64,000 nt of DNA from Phyto melanocephala (GCA_941918925.1 OW799237.1:15481201-15545200); one strand, 5' to 3'. Shown: positions 35,691 through 47,599, counted from the first letter of the stretch. Numbers and translations: made by a program. The notes: generated by a model not told the origin, from the sequence alone.

Positions 35691-37339
35691 TTGGTTATGA
35701 CATATTAAAATAAAGTAACTAAACTTCCTTTTGACCTGCCATTTTAAACATCGCACTTAGTAACTACTTTATTTATTAAGTTCTTGCAACATAAATGATT
35801 TACTTTCCTTAGTAAATAAAGTATTGAATAAAAGTCACGTACTTAATGCCGCTTCTCCAAGAACAAATATATTTCCTGAGTGTAGTGTTATCATTTACAA
35901 GACAACATTAAAAACAAACCAACAAATATTATATCATTGTCTAAACAAAAAAGGTGGCAAAGTAAATGTGTACACACATACAGACTTTTATTACAAATAT
36001 GTTTTAGCCCAGACGCATGATGGTCACTAATACATTGTGGTCTTTATTTGATTGTGTGTGAGACTTTTTACAACAATAACAAAATATTTATGTACAATTT
36101 ATGGCCTGATCTTTACAAAAACTGTTAAGGTATACTTGCTTTTCTTTTTTTCTTGTTGTTGTTCTGGTTATGAAGAAAACCCCCAAATAATAAGAAAAAT
36201 ATGAAATGGCAAAAAACAAACTGAATTCTTAACAAATAAATACTTACGGTCGTAATACGTAAGTGAACTGTAAGTAGACGAAACATAAAAAGTCTCTATA
36301 CGTTTTACAACATTTCAATTTTCTTTAGAATCATCATACCTTTACAAGAAAACCAGCATATCTATATAGAACTAACGTTCAACATCTTGTTAAAAGATCT
36401 CTAATAAACATTAACATGTAGCTTTGTTTTCTAACATGTTTCTATTGCTTTTCTTTCGGTTGTTGTTCAGAGATAAGAAGTACGTGTAAAAGATGTCCTA
36501 GTTATTTGTTTTCAGTTAAGAGATTGATACTTGGACTCTTCAGCTAGTATTGCTCAATTTTTTTTTTACAAGCAAGTATGTTTGCGTGTGTGTTTTTGAT
36601 AAGCTTATCTAACCAGTATTTTTTCCTACCACATCTTAGCTAATATAAGCCTGTCTGTCTGTCTGTCTGTCTGTGTGCGTGTGTGTCTGTGTTTGCAATT
36701 ATTATGCGTAACACGTTAATATCGTGTTTAGTTGTGTAGTTATTTAAGCATATATTTGTTGCCTATTTGACTTTATGTCTGTCCTTTTGTACGTATGTTT
36801 GTTAGAAGTGTTAGTGTTTGTTATACTGTTTTAGTGCGAGATTTTTACGAGTCTTTAAATAAAAAGCAAAACTCTATGGGTGGTAAATCATGTTGTTACA
36901 AAATAGACATGCTTGGATAATAATATGAAACTTATGGTAGTGATTGTCATTAGTGTTAGAAGAACTCCTATTCGAAGTCTTCATTAGCAATTTTTCTGTA
37001 AGTTGGGGGGAGGGATTTGAGTATATATTTAAAAAAAATAATCAAATTTAAATAATTAAATGTTTTTATTTGGGAAAAAATTTTATAAATATTTAAAAAA
37101 GAAGTCACATATAACAAAAAAAAAAATTAAAAGAAAATAAACCTATTGATATAAAATTTTATTAAATAATAAATAAAATTAAATATAGGCGTAAAAGTAT
37201 AATTTATATGTGTTAGTATATGAACCCAGCGCAAACCCTAAGGATACTAATTTTTTTGGATTTTTTATAAGCAGAAAAAAGAAGAAGTGACAATTTTGGT
37301 GTTTAATATAATATAACTATAAAAAATATATATAAGTCA
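35691..37339. other. No recognised gene; AT-rich DNA with a short microsatellite
   Basis: The frame at 35824-36030 resembles no known protein. A (tgtc)n tract lies at 36652-36673 and runs into a (gt)-rich tail. Confidence 0.5.
36652..36673. repeat. (TGTC)n microsatellite
   Basis: Five to six tetranucleotide units followed by tgtgcgtgtgtgtctgtg. Confidence 0.85.
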
Positions 37340-37530
37340 ATGGCAATAGGGTACTCTCTTGTTACATGGGAAAAAGTTCCCAATATGCCAGCAATTCTTT
37401 TAGTCAAGCCCTTTCATTTAATACTCATAATGATGAGGCTGAGAAAAATTTTCTCCACCATTTTGTTTAGGACACCAGCTTGGTTTGTGACTTCTTTTTA
37501 TTTTACTTTATTCTACCGGCCAGTTTTCGT
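37340..37530 (-). repeat. 'Aaagggcttgac' module fragment
   Basis: The minus strand reads accaagctggtgtcctaaac, aaaatggtgg, 'attaaatgaaagggcttgac' and aaaagaattgctgg. This parallels 35420-35500 in order and spacing. The plus frame at 37340-37570 is its shadow. Confidence 0.55.
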
Positions 37531-37868
37531 AAACAGTAGCATACATTCTTGTATTTCAGTGTTAACTTAGATTAGCCTAAATACAGAATTTTAAATTTTT
37601 CTTTGATTGTTACGTCAACTTGAATTCATTTACGCTTAATTGCGATAGAGAAACGTATTATTTTCTACAAAAAAAAAATAAATAAATACAAAATTATGGG
37701 AAAAAGCAATATTAGCTTAGTTTCACAGGAACTGCAAATCTGGATACAATGATGAAAATTTAAATGAAGTCCAAAAGTTAAAAACAATTATTCAAGGAAA
37801 CCAAATAAAAAATGATAAAATTTTAAAAAGGCAACATTTTTTAACTGGTGGCCATTTTGTCATTTTGC

Positions 37869-38930
37869 ATGAATAAACTCACGGCTGAACAACGCTTCCA
37901 AATTGTTAAAATTTTGTTTGAAAGTTATTGGTCTGTTAGTAACAAGTGGTCACGATTTTAATAACCCAGCAAAAAAAGACATGCACAAGAAATAGTGAAT
38001 GTATGAATAGTATGAGTTTAACCCATGATCAAATGGTTCAATTAAGGTGAAACATGCATGATTTTGACATTAACGTGTCATTAGAGAGCATGTTTTTATA
38101 TTAATATAATAATAAAATTCAATTCATTCTAATAAGTGCATAGAACTGATGAATAATAGATGAAAAGAAGCACATGTTTCATGAGTTAATAATGTTTGTA
38201 TACAAGAGGATTTGTCGATTGCATTTGCATGTATTTTGAAGCACGTCATTAAATGCTAACTCTATTGGATTTGAAGATGGCATACTTTATGCCTCCTCTT
38301 GTACTATAAATTAGAAGCCATGACAAATGTTATTCACATTGAACTAGTGCAAATTTTTTTTGCTGGGTAGCAGTTAAGCTCACTTTTGTTTAAATGGATA
38401 CGTCAGTAAACAAAACTGCCGTATTTAGAGTGACGATTATTATCAAGTTTAGATAAAAAAAATCATAACATCCAGACAAACAACCAGTTCGGTGTGCTTC
38501 ATGGGCTGCTGGAATCTTTGTCCGAACATCTTAAAAAATTATGATAGTCAGAAAGTTACATTTAAATTACATTATAATAATATATAATAAATAATAACTG
38601 TGATAGACTAACTTGAACAACCATGATGGGCAAAAGCTGTGGTTTTAAAAAGTTAAACAGCTTGTGCTACAATTGATTTATTGAAGGAAACGTTCGGTAA
38701 ACGCATAGTTGCACCTTTTGGATCCGCAATTTTCTCCTTAAGATCGTGCGAGTTAACGTCTCTAAACTATTTTCTGTGAGGATGTGCCCCTAACGATTAC
38801 CCGCTTGAAAGACAACATTCACCGCATTGTTTCCGATGTACAGTCAAAAATGTTGGAAAAAGTCTTCGAAAATTAGATCTCCAGATCAGACTACGTTCGA
38901 GGCAGCCATGGAGTTCAAATTTTATATAAT
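37869..38930 (+). pseudogene. Decayed mariner transposase, interrupted by a MITE
   Basis: It starts at 37869 with MNKLTAEQRFQIVKILFE. After the inserted MITE (37965-38367) it resumes as AHFCLNGYVSKQNCRI (around 38380), then PVRCASWAAGI and ATIDLLKETFGKRIV. Next come LRSCELTSLNYFL (corresponding to the CDLTPLDYFLWG motif, with its Asp changed) and LKDNIHRIVSDVQSKMLEKVF. Several stops and frame changes are present. The order matches a full-length mariner with a decayed catalytic core. Terminal repeats were not found. Confidence 0.7.
37965..38367. mobile_element. CCCAGC MITE, copy 2
   Basis: A 403-bp copy of the repeat at 30330-30724 with better-kept ends: cccagcaaaaaaa at the left and tttttttgctggg at the right, a 13-bp inverted repeat. 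It lies inside a mariner remnant, so it moved after the mariner. No ORF. Confidence 0.75.
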
Positions 38931-38931
38931 A

Positions 38932-40270
38932 ACTAGCTAATACCCGGTGTGCTTCGCCACCCCCATCGTAATGAAATAAAAATTGTATAGTTCTAAAATA
39001 TGTTTATTTTGTAAGTGCCACGCCTACTATTACTATATCAACCATTTCTTATTCAAATATTCATAAAGACGTCAAAGTGTCTCTTGCAAAATTTGGGTAC
39101 TCTAACTATTATCGCTGCCCAGATATAGGAATTTTTGTATCTAATTCATATGACAGGTGCAACGCCCACTATTAGTAAAGCATCCATTTCTTATCAAAAT
39201 AGTCATATAGGTGTCAAAGCTTCTCGTGCAAAATTTGGGTACTCTAACTGTTATCGCTTCCCGAATATACGAATTTTAGTATTCAATTGCTATGAAAGCT
39301 GCCACGCCCACTATTTCTAATGTACCCATTTTTTCCAGAAATGTTTATTTGGGTATCAAAGTTGCTCTTGCAAAATTTTAGTACTCTAATCGATATCGTT
39401 TTCCAAATATACGAAATTTAGTAATTAATTCATATGGCCACGCCTACTATTAAAAGTCCGCCCATTTTTTACCTTTTTTTTAAGTTATGTGCAAAAAATT
39501 TTTTCAAAATAATATATAGGGCTACTAAATAGCGTAATTAATTTCTCACCAGAAAAAAAGCTGTACTTTTAAAAATTATTGATGAGAAGAACTGACAAAT
39601 CGGTTTTAAACTAATCAGATATAGACAAAAAAATGCAACTGCAGCGATATTTTATTTTTTTTAATTTTTTGATAAAAATCGAATTTTTTTTAACATCTAA
39701 ATAATCGACAGGTCTAAAATCAGTGAAGGCCGCTACTACAAAATGGCTGCTAATAAATGTATATATGGGTAAAATATATTAATTTAAAATGTATCTGCTA
39801 CAACCCTGTGCATGTGGGCACCGAACGAAAGGGCTTGACCAGTAGAATATTTTTAACTATGAAAGATTTAAATTTTAGGATGGAGTTAAGATGGAAAACA
39901 AAATGGCGGATAAATAGACCAAATAAACGGCAACCCTTTAACCCACAATATTGGTATATACTGAAAGGGCTTGATCAGTACAATACGAAAAACTTTAGAA
40001 GAGTTAAAATTTAAGATGGCGGCCTTAGCAAAATGCCAAATATTATTATTTTTCTCAACACCAACAATATGGTTATAACAATTAAAGTCTTTACTTGTAT
40101 AATAAAACAAACTATTTAAAAAAAAATATCAAAGATGGCGTCGGAAATACTAAAGCAAAATGGCGTATAACATGAAAACTGCAATCTATATCTATACTAT
40201 AATGTAGATGGTAGAGAGTATTTACAGAATAGAGGATAGCCTAGCCGAGTATAGTAGTGTTACTGGTTTT
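38932..40270 (+). repeat. Tandem-module repeat ending in a DINE-like 3' terminus
   Basis: It opens actagctaatacccggtg, like the repeat at 749. A module containing gccacgccYactatt, then tgcaaaatttgggtactcta recurs at about 39017, 39159, 39301 and 39437 (spacing 142, 142, 136 bp). From 39825 it has the 'aaagggcttgac / aagatggcg' modules. It closes near 40240 with a degraded agcctagccgagtatag hairpin and tgttactggtttt. This places modules of several repeats in one unit. The small frames at 39135-39320 and 39757-40014 are not genes. Confidence 0.55.
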
Positions 40271-40735
40271 ATTTTTATTGTTATAGTTAAAATAACATTA
40301 TTGTTTGATAAATTGTTTTTTTTTGCCTAGTCTTTGCGTGGATCTCTTAGAATCTTGTTTAGGCAATTTTTTTTTGCCTAAAGATTCAAACATGTAAATG
40401 GCGGAAAGTATTTAAAGATTTGGTACAGACTAACACTGCAATCTAGCAACCTATTAAAACTTTTTTTTTGTTTAAATTTGATTTCATAAAAAAATGTTTC
40501 ATATATTTCTTTTTAAAGATTTTCGATAAATATTTTCTTAGAATTTTATTTTTTTTTATTAAATTCTTCATGTAAAAGTGGCAGTGAACAATCGTGAATA
40601 GTCCTCACTCACTTAAGTATATAAAACACGTTTTCCCCATTTCTGTTGAACAAAGAAAGGCTTAACACACATTTTCAATTACTCAAATTATTGCTATTGT
40701 AACAAATTCCTAAAAAAAAAGAATAGATCGTATTC

Positions 40736-40783
40736 GAACGATAACAACTTGTCACAAATTTTAACAAGTTGTTATAATCGTTC
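40736..40783. repeat. Hairpin-forming inverted repeat
   Basis: gaacgataacaacttgt (40736-40752) pairs with acaagttgttataatcgttc (40764-40783) across an 11-base loop, with three extra bases in the right arm. Confidence 0.6.
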
Positions 40784-42130
40784 TTTTGATGAATTACTAA
40801 AACGTTAGAAAAAAGTAACAAAAATGATGGATAATGGAGAATAAAACAACGATAAGTGGAAAAAAGTGCATGTGTTGCATAAAGAAAATTATAAAAAAAT
40901 TTTCTAGGAATTTTTGTTTGTTTGATATAGAAAAATATAAAACAAATAAATTAAGTAATTATGAAAGGGAATTTGGTTTAAAAATTAGATAAACATCATT
41001 GTTTTTGAAAGGGGAGTGCATTAAGAGTAAAGTGATAATGAAAGCCACAGGCTACAGGATCAAGGAAGCGTAACCATTTGTATTAAATCAACAAAAGTTT
41101 TTATTTATCAATGGTTTTCTTTTTGTCACATGTCTGTCAAAATTTAGCCATTCGCTTTCAAGTGATAAGACAGGTGACTTTGAAGGTTTATGGCGATAAT
41201 TTGTCATAATAGTGTAGAAAATAGAGAAAAAAGGATATTAATGATGATCTTATCAGCTAAGTAATATATAGTGTAATTTTAATGCTAAATTAATATTTAA
41301 ACAGGTGATTAAAATTTTCACACGTATGATTTTATTTTTTCTAATTGTCCGCAGTTCCCAGAATATGATCTCATTTAGAATATGCATGTTTTCGAAGCAA
41401 TTGCTACGATTGTGGCCTTAGAACTTGTCTTCAAGAAAAATAAGGGCTTTGGGTTTACTCTATTGTATGCATTATTTATATCAAAGACCTTAAGTACGTG
41501 CTGTTATTGTATAATTATTTATTTGTTTAATTTTTTATCCTTTATTTAAGTGCATTTGTTTTGTTCTAACATGTAAATATTTATTAAGGTTAATGTTAAC
41601 AATCACTAATATTGATATTTAATGCAAAGAAAAACATAAATGCCAACTAAAATGTTGACAAAAACCTTTTCATTATTATTATTCCCTCATATGTACAGAG
41701 AATTATCGTTTGGAAAATTAATTAGTATTCAAATGTTGTAGCATTAAAAGTTAAACTAAAGAAGAGCAGTCAGTGATACTTACAAGAATGTTATTAAATA
41801 GTAACTTGAACAAAGGAATGCATAGTTTCCAGGAATAGAAGTCTGTTTGAGCTAAATATTTTAATTTAAAGAATTTACTTAAACATTCTCTGTTATATGT
41901 GCTACATAAGGCAGTAGATCGACGCTGGTAATACAAATTATTATATTTTAGAATTTGTTAACTTTTCTTTGAAAATTTGTAGGCAAAACTTTATATTGTT
42001 AAATTACACAGCCCCACAAAGTTAAAAAAGATTTTTGCCTCTTTGAATTTATCAACTGATTCTGGTTAATTTGGGTGCGCTGAATTCAAACCTGTAATCA
42101 GTTTGTCTCTATCAGCTCTAGTTTTCATGA
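40784..42130. other. No recognised gene; AT-rich DNA
   Basis: No ORF or repeat ends seen apart from those listed nearby. Confidence 0.55.
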
Positions 42131-42195
42131 TTTTTTATACCCTCCACTGTAAGTGAGGAGGGTATATATCAGCTTGTCATTCCGTTTTTTCTGAA
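42131..42195 (+). mobile_element. 5' terminus of a DINE-1-like repeat
   Basis: ttttttataccctccactg, a short hairpin (cctccactgtaagtgaggagg), and gcttgtcattccg, the family's 5' order. The rest of the element is missing after 'ttccgttttt'. Confidence 0.6.
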
Positions 42196-42371
42196 AATAT
42201 TATTTCTTGTGTAATTGCTAGCTGATTAACGGGAATTTTATTTGTGTAATATTATTCAGAACGTTATTTTTTCTTTTTGCGCTTCAATTGCATATCGGAA
42301 GTTAGTTGCTTGTAAAAAGTGGTTTATTGCAGTTGGCAAAGTTTATTAAAAAAGTGTTCATCTAAATAGAA

Positions 42372-42965
42372 ATGACTTCCAATAGAAGATGTTGTAAAAA
42401 TAACGCTGACACATTTTGTTATATTTGTGGAGAATACACCTTTAAAGAAAACATAAGACCTATTTCGGAATGTGTTAAAAAATCGTATTTAGATTACTTT
42501 GGAGTTGATCTTGGTGACCAAGATAAAGGCTGGGCTCCACACATTGTGTACAATACTTGCTGTGTAAATTTGCGACAGTGGACTCAAGGAAATAGGCTTA
42601 AGTTTGGTGTGTCAATGTTTTGGAGAGAGCCCAGAAATTATTTGGACGACTGTTACTTCTGTTTAGTAGGAAAAATCGAAAAAATTTACGGTCCCCAAAT
42701 AAGGCAGTTTTTGAATGACAACGATTTTGATAAGTCAATGACCGAAACTGAACGAAATGCATGGACATCATTCGTGCAAGTTTTAAAAAATTTCTTGGGA
42801 AATAATAAAGCTCCAAATTATGTTCAATTAGTGGAGAATATGCTGGATAAGTTCAGAGACCTTGGCTGCAACATGAGTATTGAAATCCATTATTTGCACA
42901 GTCACTTAGACCAATTGATAAATTCAAAGAAGCAAATTGAGTGTTATCCACTAAATGAAAAGTAA
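42372..42965 (+). CDS. Cys-rich zinc-finger-like protein, probable internally deleted copy of an arthropod repeat-family protein
   Basis: The 197-residue ORF has a strong start context (aaatagaaATG). The N-terminal half is Cys-rich: FCYICGEYTF (Cys16, Cys19), Cys34, GDQDKGWAPH with NTCCVNL (Cys63, Cys64), WREP, then CYFC (Cys94, Cys97), consistent with zinc binding. The C-terminal half changes character: GPQIRQFLNDNDFDKSM, WTSFVQVLKNFLGNN and LHSHLD. From memory, these two blocks belong to a larger multi-copy protein of insects and other arthropods, where several hundred residues separate them. The join near residues 98-107 would then be an in-frame deletion. The function is unknown; the family behaves like a transposon-derived one. 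No intron or downstream exon was identified. Confidence 0.55.
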   Translation: MTSNRRCCKNNADTFCYICGEYTFKENIRPISECVKKSYLDYFGVDLGDQDKGWAPHIVYNTCCVNLRQWTQGNRLKFGVSMFWREPRNYLDDCYFCLVGKIEKIYGPQIRQFLNDNDFDKSMTETERNAWTSFVQVLKNFLGNNKAPNYVQLVENMLDKFRDLGCNMSIEIHYLHSHLDQLINSKKQIECYPLNEK

Positions 42966-43312
42966 ATGGAAAAATCACTACTGAAAGAGGATTTAAAAAT
43001 TTTTGTTTTCAATTTTCTTAAATAATTGGGGTATTCAAATGGTTGTCTTAAAGTCATATCTTTTAATATAATAGCTCAAAAAAATATGACTGCTGTTAAC
43101 GACCCCTCATAATTTAGTGTGCTATTTCATATTTGAGTCAGCTGTTTAACAAGAAGCAGTTATAAATATTTTAATAAAAATGCCCAAAATCAAGTGAAAA
43201 GGCAAGAATAAATAACCAGTTTGTTAAAAAAATATATTTTGGAAATTGTAATGGCTGGCTCAAGTAGGTATAAACAAAATTACATCTGTTTAAATTTGAA
43301 TGAACCTTATTT

Positions 43313-43570
43313 ATGGTTGATGAAGACGAAGAAGAACAGGCTAATGAAATGTTTTTAATAAACGTTGCTAGTTTGCTTACAAATCGCAAGTGGCAAGTGG
43401 CAGCAAAACGCGTTAATAAAAGCGCGCCGTGGTTTGTAACGAACATATGTATTCGAAGAGATTTAATAATGCTCTCACTAAGAGAAGACATTTTTAGATT
43501 TAGCAAAAACTATCTCAAAAGCATAGATAACCAAATATGTTTTGCAGCCGTATTGGTGAGAGAATTTTAA
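43313..43570 (+). CDS. Short ORF, possibly the N-terminus of a PIF/Harbinger-like protein
   Basis: The 85-residue frame begins acidic (VDEDEEEQANEM). It continues with NRKWQVAAKRVNKSAPWFV, then RRDLIMLSLREDIFRFSKNY. The arrangement recalls the start of Harbinger-type nucleases (basic W..R, then 'L..ELR.D...F..Y'), but the match is weak. No nuclease core follows and the reading frame ends at 43570. It could equally be chance. It lies about 350 bp after the Cys-rich ORF and has no visible relation to it. Confidence 0.25.
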   Translation: MVDEDEEEQANEMFLINVASLLTNRKWQVAAKRVNKSAPWFVTNICIRRDLIMLSLREDIFRFSKNYLKSIDNQICFAAVLVREF

Positions 43571-43790
43571 AGTACAGTGCTGTGAAAAAATAGGTTCACA
43601 TATTTTTATTAAAATTTAGTCACAAAAAATTGTTTTGGGTTTTTCAAATGTAGAATAATGCAGTTCACACTGAATTTGCTATTTTTTTACTTAAGAGAAA
43701 AAAAGGGCATAAAGATTTCCATTAAAATTTAATACAAGAAATATTTTTGGGTGTTAAAAACTAATAGGAATGCAGTAAACAAAACATACA

Positions 43791-43869
43791 TATTTTAGGT
43801 TTATTGAAGGCTTATTTGAAAAATTTCTCTATAACATCTGTCAAAAAAGCCTTTAATAAACCTAAAATA
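43791..43869. repeat. Inverted repeat, 23-bp arms
   Basis: tattttaggtttattgaagg with ctt (43791-43813) is the reverse complement of 43847-43869 with one mismatch; the loop is 33 bases. A tract starting cagtgctgtgaaaaaatagg (43576 onward) resembles a Tc1-type end, but no partner was found. Confidence 0.6.
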
Positions 43870-44314
43870 TTTTATATGAATACGGCCCTGAATTTATTTT
43901 TATTTTACTTGTTAAAATAGAAAATTTTCAATAAATTTTGCAGTTTTATGTATGACTTTTTAAAAATTAAATATTTCTCTAATTCCATCAGCAATTTTTT
44001 ACGCACTGTATTTGAATAAATATCAATATAGCCGCCAAGCATGTGCACTCATTACTGTCTCATGGTTGTCTAAGTTAAAGAGCATAGAAAATAAGAGTTG
44101 GTGTTACAAGTAATTGTTATACTCAAAAGGCTTAAAAACCATATAAATCCTCTGGGCGTTGCACTTTTAGACGACAGCAGTGAATCTCGAAGAGTAAAAC
44201 GTGCACACGTATTTAGATTAACCTTTTAGAAACTAGTCTGCTTATAATGCATAGTTTTATGTAGACAAAATAAATCAAGTTTTAAAATAACTATTTTGTG
44301 CCCTAGAATGTATA

Positions 44315-45355
44315 ACCGGGTACCCGTGTTTCAACTAGTGACTTTGAACGTTTGTTATTACAAAGCTAATGCTATTAGAATATGAAAGTTATGGATCCAG
44401 GAAATAACAGTCTTTTTGCGCCACTTTATTTTCTATTTTTGAAATTTGGATCTAGTGTTTCATAGTTCCATAGACGAGATCTACGCAAACACATAACAGG
44501 GGTACCTGTGCACCCGATAGTTTTTATACGAACAAATAATCGAATAAGGTGTAGCTATAGATATTTTTATATACTTTTAAAATTTATAGCTATTTTCATT
44601 GAGGAATGCCTAGTTATTTGGTGATTAAGTTTATGTTCTTTAATGAAGGGCGTGCACATTTCTTCAGCCTATTTACGAAGAAAAGACATTGTTGTACTTC
44701 TGTCGTTTCGTCTGAATTTGTAGCTAGATTATTTACAACATATTCGCCTTGCTTAATTTCTCTAGCAGCTGCGGCTTGATATCTGTGGCTTGGAGCTAAA
44801 AGGGCCAATGTCATTTGTTTGCTCTTTTGAGTTAATCATTGCATTAGATTTGTTTTCTTGCTCTATTTCATTATGGTAAAATAGCTAAAGTCATACTTAA
44901 TCCAGCACAGCTTCATGAATAAAATGCTGGCCAATGTCACTATGAAAGCATCTATAAAAGTTAAAGTTCAATTCAAATTTTCTTAAAAGTAGTTATTTTG
45001 ACAATGGCCCTTTTAGCTCCAAGTCACAGATATATTTGTCCATGCAATGGAAAAGAGTTCATAGCATCAAAATTACACTAAACCTTTATCTCGTATTTTC
45101 GGAAAAATTTGTTAAGCTACGTATGGTCAAATGTCCACAAGGCTTGCAGCACGCAACGATTTGTTGTTCATCATGGTCCATATATCTCGTATTTGTGCAA
45201 CTTTACCTTTTTGTACACGTGCACAGCTAGTGTTGAAATCATCAAACCTTATAAAACACACAAAAGCGTTGATGTTTTACAAAGTTCATCATTAATAAAA
45301 ATAATGTTTCTAAAAAAGTTATCAAAAATCAAAATGGGGTCCACGAGTACCCGGT
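44315..45355. mobile_element. Non-autonomous DNA transposon with 14-bp terminal repeats
   Basis: accgggtacccgtg at 44315-44328 is the inverse of cacgagtacccggt at 45342-45355 with one mismatch. Inside, 44779-44813 (atatctgtggcttggagcta onward) and 44999-45033 form a second inverted pair, 35 bp with two mismatches, around a 185-bp centre. No transposase motif is recognisable in any frame, and the frames at 44614-44814, 45036-45230 and 45109-45357 match nothing I know. Target duplication is unclear. The superfamily is not assigned. Confidence 0.55.
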
Positions 45356-45862
45356 AAAAGTGTAATAATTAAAAAAAATAATATAATTTGTGCATAAAAT
45401 CATCTTGCAAAACTTACTGAATCTTTTTCATAAACTAAATATTGTATTGAGACGGCTCTTTACAAAAAATCCCGTAAGACAACAATGCAGCCCCTTTGAC
45501 CACCAAAATTAGAAAGTTTCCTTCCAATTTTTCTTTCGGTCTTCTTTGTGTTGTTCTTTTCATTAATGTGAAACGAAAGAAGAACGATTTATGTGTAATT
45601 AGCACCATTTCGCTAATTATGAAAAACGCTCAAACAGGTCTTTTTCTATTATTTGTTATTTGTTTGCTTTCTTCTTAACCAACAAATACAACAACAACAA
45701 CAGCTATACAATTTTATAACAATTGTCTGGTCATTGATTATGGCCGACTAAAGACTTAAGCAAATACAGAAGATAGATGTACAGCGAGTAAGATAAAGTT
45801 TAAGAAAAGTGTTAGTTTTGTTCTAAATACGGACACTAATGAAGTAGTATCTGGAAAATTGT

Positions 45863-46003
45863 ATGGTGAACGCTAAAAATGTTATCAATCGTGCGCGAGT
45901 TGATTTTATCTACAAAAATCTTTTGTTCTTTATTGATAAATTGCCGCCAGAACAAATTGGCCTTTTGAAACGAATGAACCAGCGTTGTGGGCATAGACGT
46001 TAA
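45863..46003 (+). CDS. Short unrecognised ORF
   Basis: A 46-residue frame (MVNAKNVINRARVDFIYKNL, then FIDKLPPEQIGLLKRMNQRC) has protein-like, helix-friendly composition unlike the AT-driven frames around it. It could be the end of a decayed coding sequence or chance. No family recognised. Confidence 0.2.
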   Translation: MVNAKNVINRARVDFIYKNLLFFIDKLPPEQIGLLKRMNQRCGHRR

Positions 46004-47090
46004 TGAGTTACAGTATTTACACTTGGTCTGTATTTTCTAAATTACTATTATGAAAATCGTGGCACAAAACAATTTTTAAAAATGATAATAATGACTAGTA
46101 CATAAGAAACAGACAGAACTGATAACAAGTGTGAAATAAACAGACAGTTGTTAAAACGATTTATTACTTAAGGATTTTTTTTTATTATATTTGAAATGAC
46201 AAATAAAAACAATTTTCAAATTGTAACTAAAATGTTAACTGGTTTAGTACCTGTTAAACATTTCACAGCACCACTAATTGCAATATTAACCTCAATTTCT
46301 AACTACAAACATATTGTTTGTCAAATAGTTTTTAATAAATTTCCAAATATTTAAGTGTGTACTTGAATTTCCTTTTTCGTAAATGCTTTCAAAATCGTAT
46401 TAATTATTTGCAAACATCCGCTGATTTGTTATTACTAGCTGAATATGCAAATATCCTTTTGAGTGTATTTACATTTTCGTGTATGTGTTTGGTATAATTA
46501 GAAACTTATATTAACAGTAACTTTAACTGATTAGCCCCTATTTGTATGCTATGGTTTTCATACGTTTTGATGTACATTCATATATGTACATGTCATTGCT
46601 TTTGCCTTAGCTAATGCTTTTAATTGTTGTGAATTATTAAAAGTTTTCCTTTTCATTGGGGTCTGTTTTAATTCTCCAAATAGAAAACGTCATAAAGTCG
46701 AATAAAGGAAAAGTATGGTTCAAGTGTTATATGTATGTATCAAGAGATTTAAGAAAATGATATGAATTATGCATGAATTGTTAAATGAGGAAAGTTAGAA
46801 AATTTATTTGTATTTTAAAAAATCGTAATTTGTTTAATACCTTAAATAAACATCAAACCTCTCATGCTTTTTATATAATAAAAAACTAGAATTGTGAGAA
46901 ATATTATACTTTTTTAAGTATTAGCTGCCTACTTTTAGGAACCGCATAAACAACTATTTGGTGGGACAGGTCCCCTGATATATTTTATTGATTTCTTCAA
47001 TTTAATATTTATAAATAATTTAAAGCCTGTTATTGTACTTATTAACGCAATGGACCGCATTGGTCACCGAGGGTGAGTGTTGGAAGGGTG
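46004..47090. other. No recognised gene; possible SINE scrap at the end
   Basis: 47046-47085 (gcaatggaccgcattggtca, then ccgagggtgagtg) resembles the body of the SINE at 32664-32700. The remainder is AT-rich and featureless. Confidence 0.35.
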
Positions 47091-47094
47091 AAAT

Positions 47095-47599
47095 AAGCGC
47101 TTCTTAATTGCCAGAAATTCTACAAACTTGGACATTGCCTTTTACAAATGCTGTTAATAGCTAGTAATCACTAAAGGCCATGACATTTTAGATGAAATAG
47201 CCATACTTATTTGAAACATGTCACATAAAGCACTTGCAACGCAGCGCGAAGCTTAAAGTTAGGCAACTCTCATCTTTTAGCGCGCTTTTGCAATCAGATG
47301 GAAAATTTTTTTACATTTTTTTCTTTTACAATTCGAACGAAAATCATTTAGTTTTAAAAACTATTATAAAATAATATTTTTAGCTTTTAATTAAAGAATA
47401 TATTATTTAATAATGAAATAATAGTGAAAAAAATAAGAAAAGAACTTGGCAACTTTATAGGTAAACAAACAATGCGTTAGAGTTGTCAAAGTTCTCATTG
47501 TGGCACCTTTTCCCTGGCGCTATTCTGTCAAAGTTAGAAATGTCACGCAAATAGACGAATTTTTATCTGACGTGGCCTTAAGCGATTCAAGAAGCGCTT
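47095..47599. repeat. Possible MITE with imperfect inverted ends
   Basis: aagcgcttctt (47095-47105) is the exact inverse of aagaagcgctt (47589-47599). aaaggccatgacattttaga (47173 onward) is roughly inverse to 47565-47580 (atctgacgtggcctta). No ORF; the target duplication is unclear. Confidence 0.35.

Noticed and set aside
40615..40650. TATA-like word (tatataaaa) as a promoter
   Set aside because: AT-rich DNA gives such words often; no initiator, exon or coding sequence follows.
44140..44190. TATA-like word before gggcgttgcac as a promoter
   Set aside because: No downstream gene and no supporting element; chance is likely.
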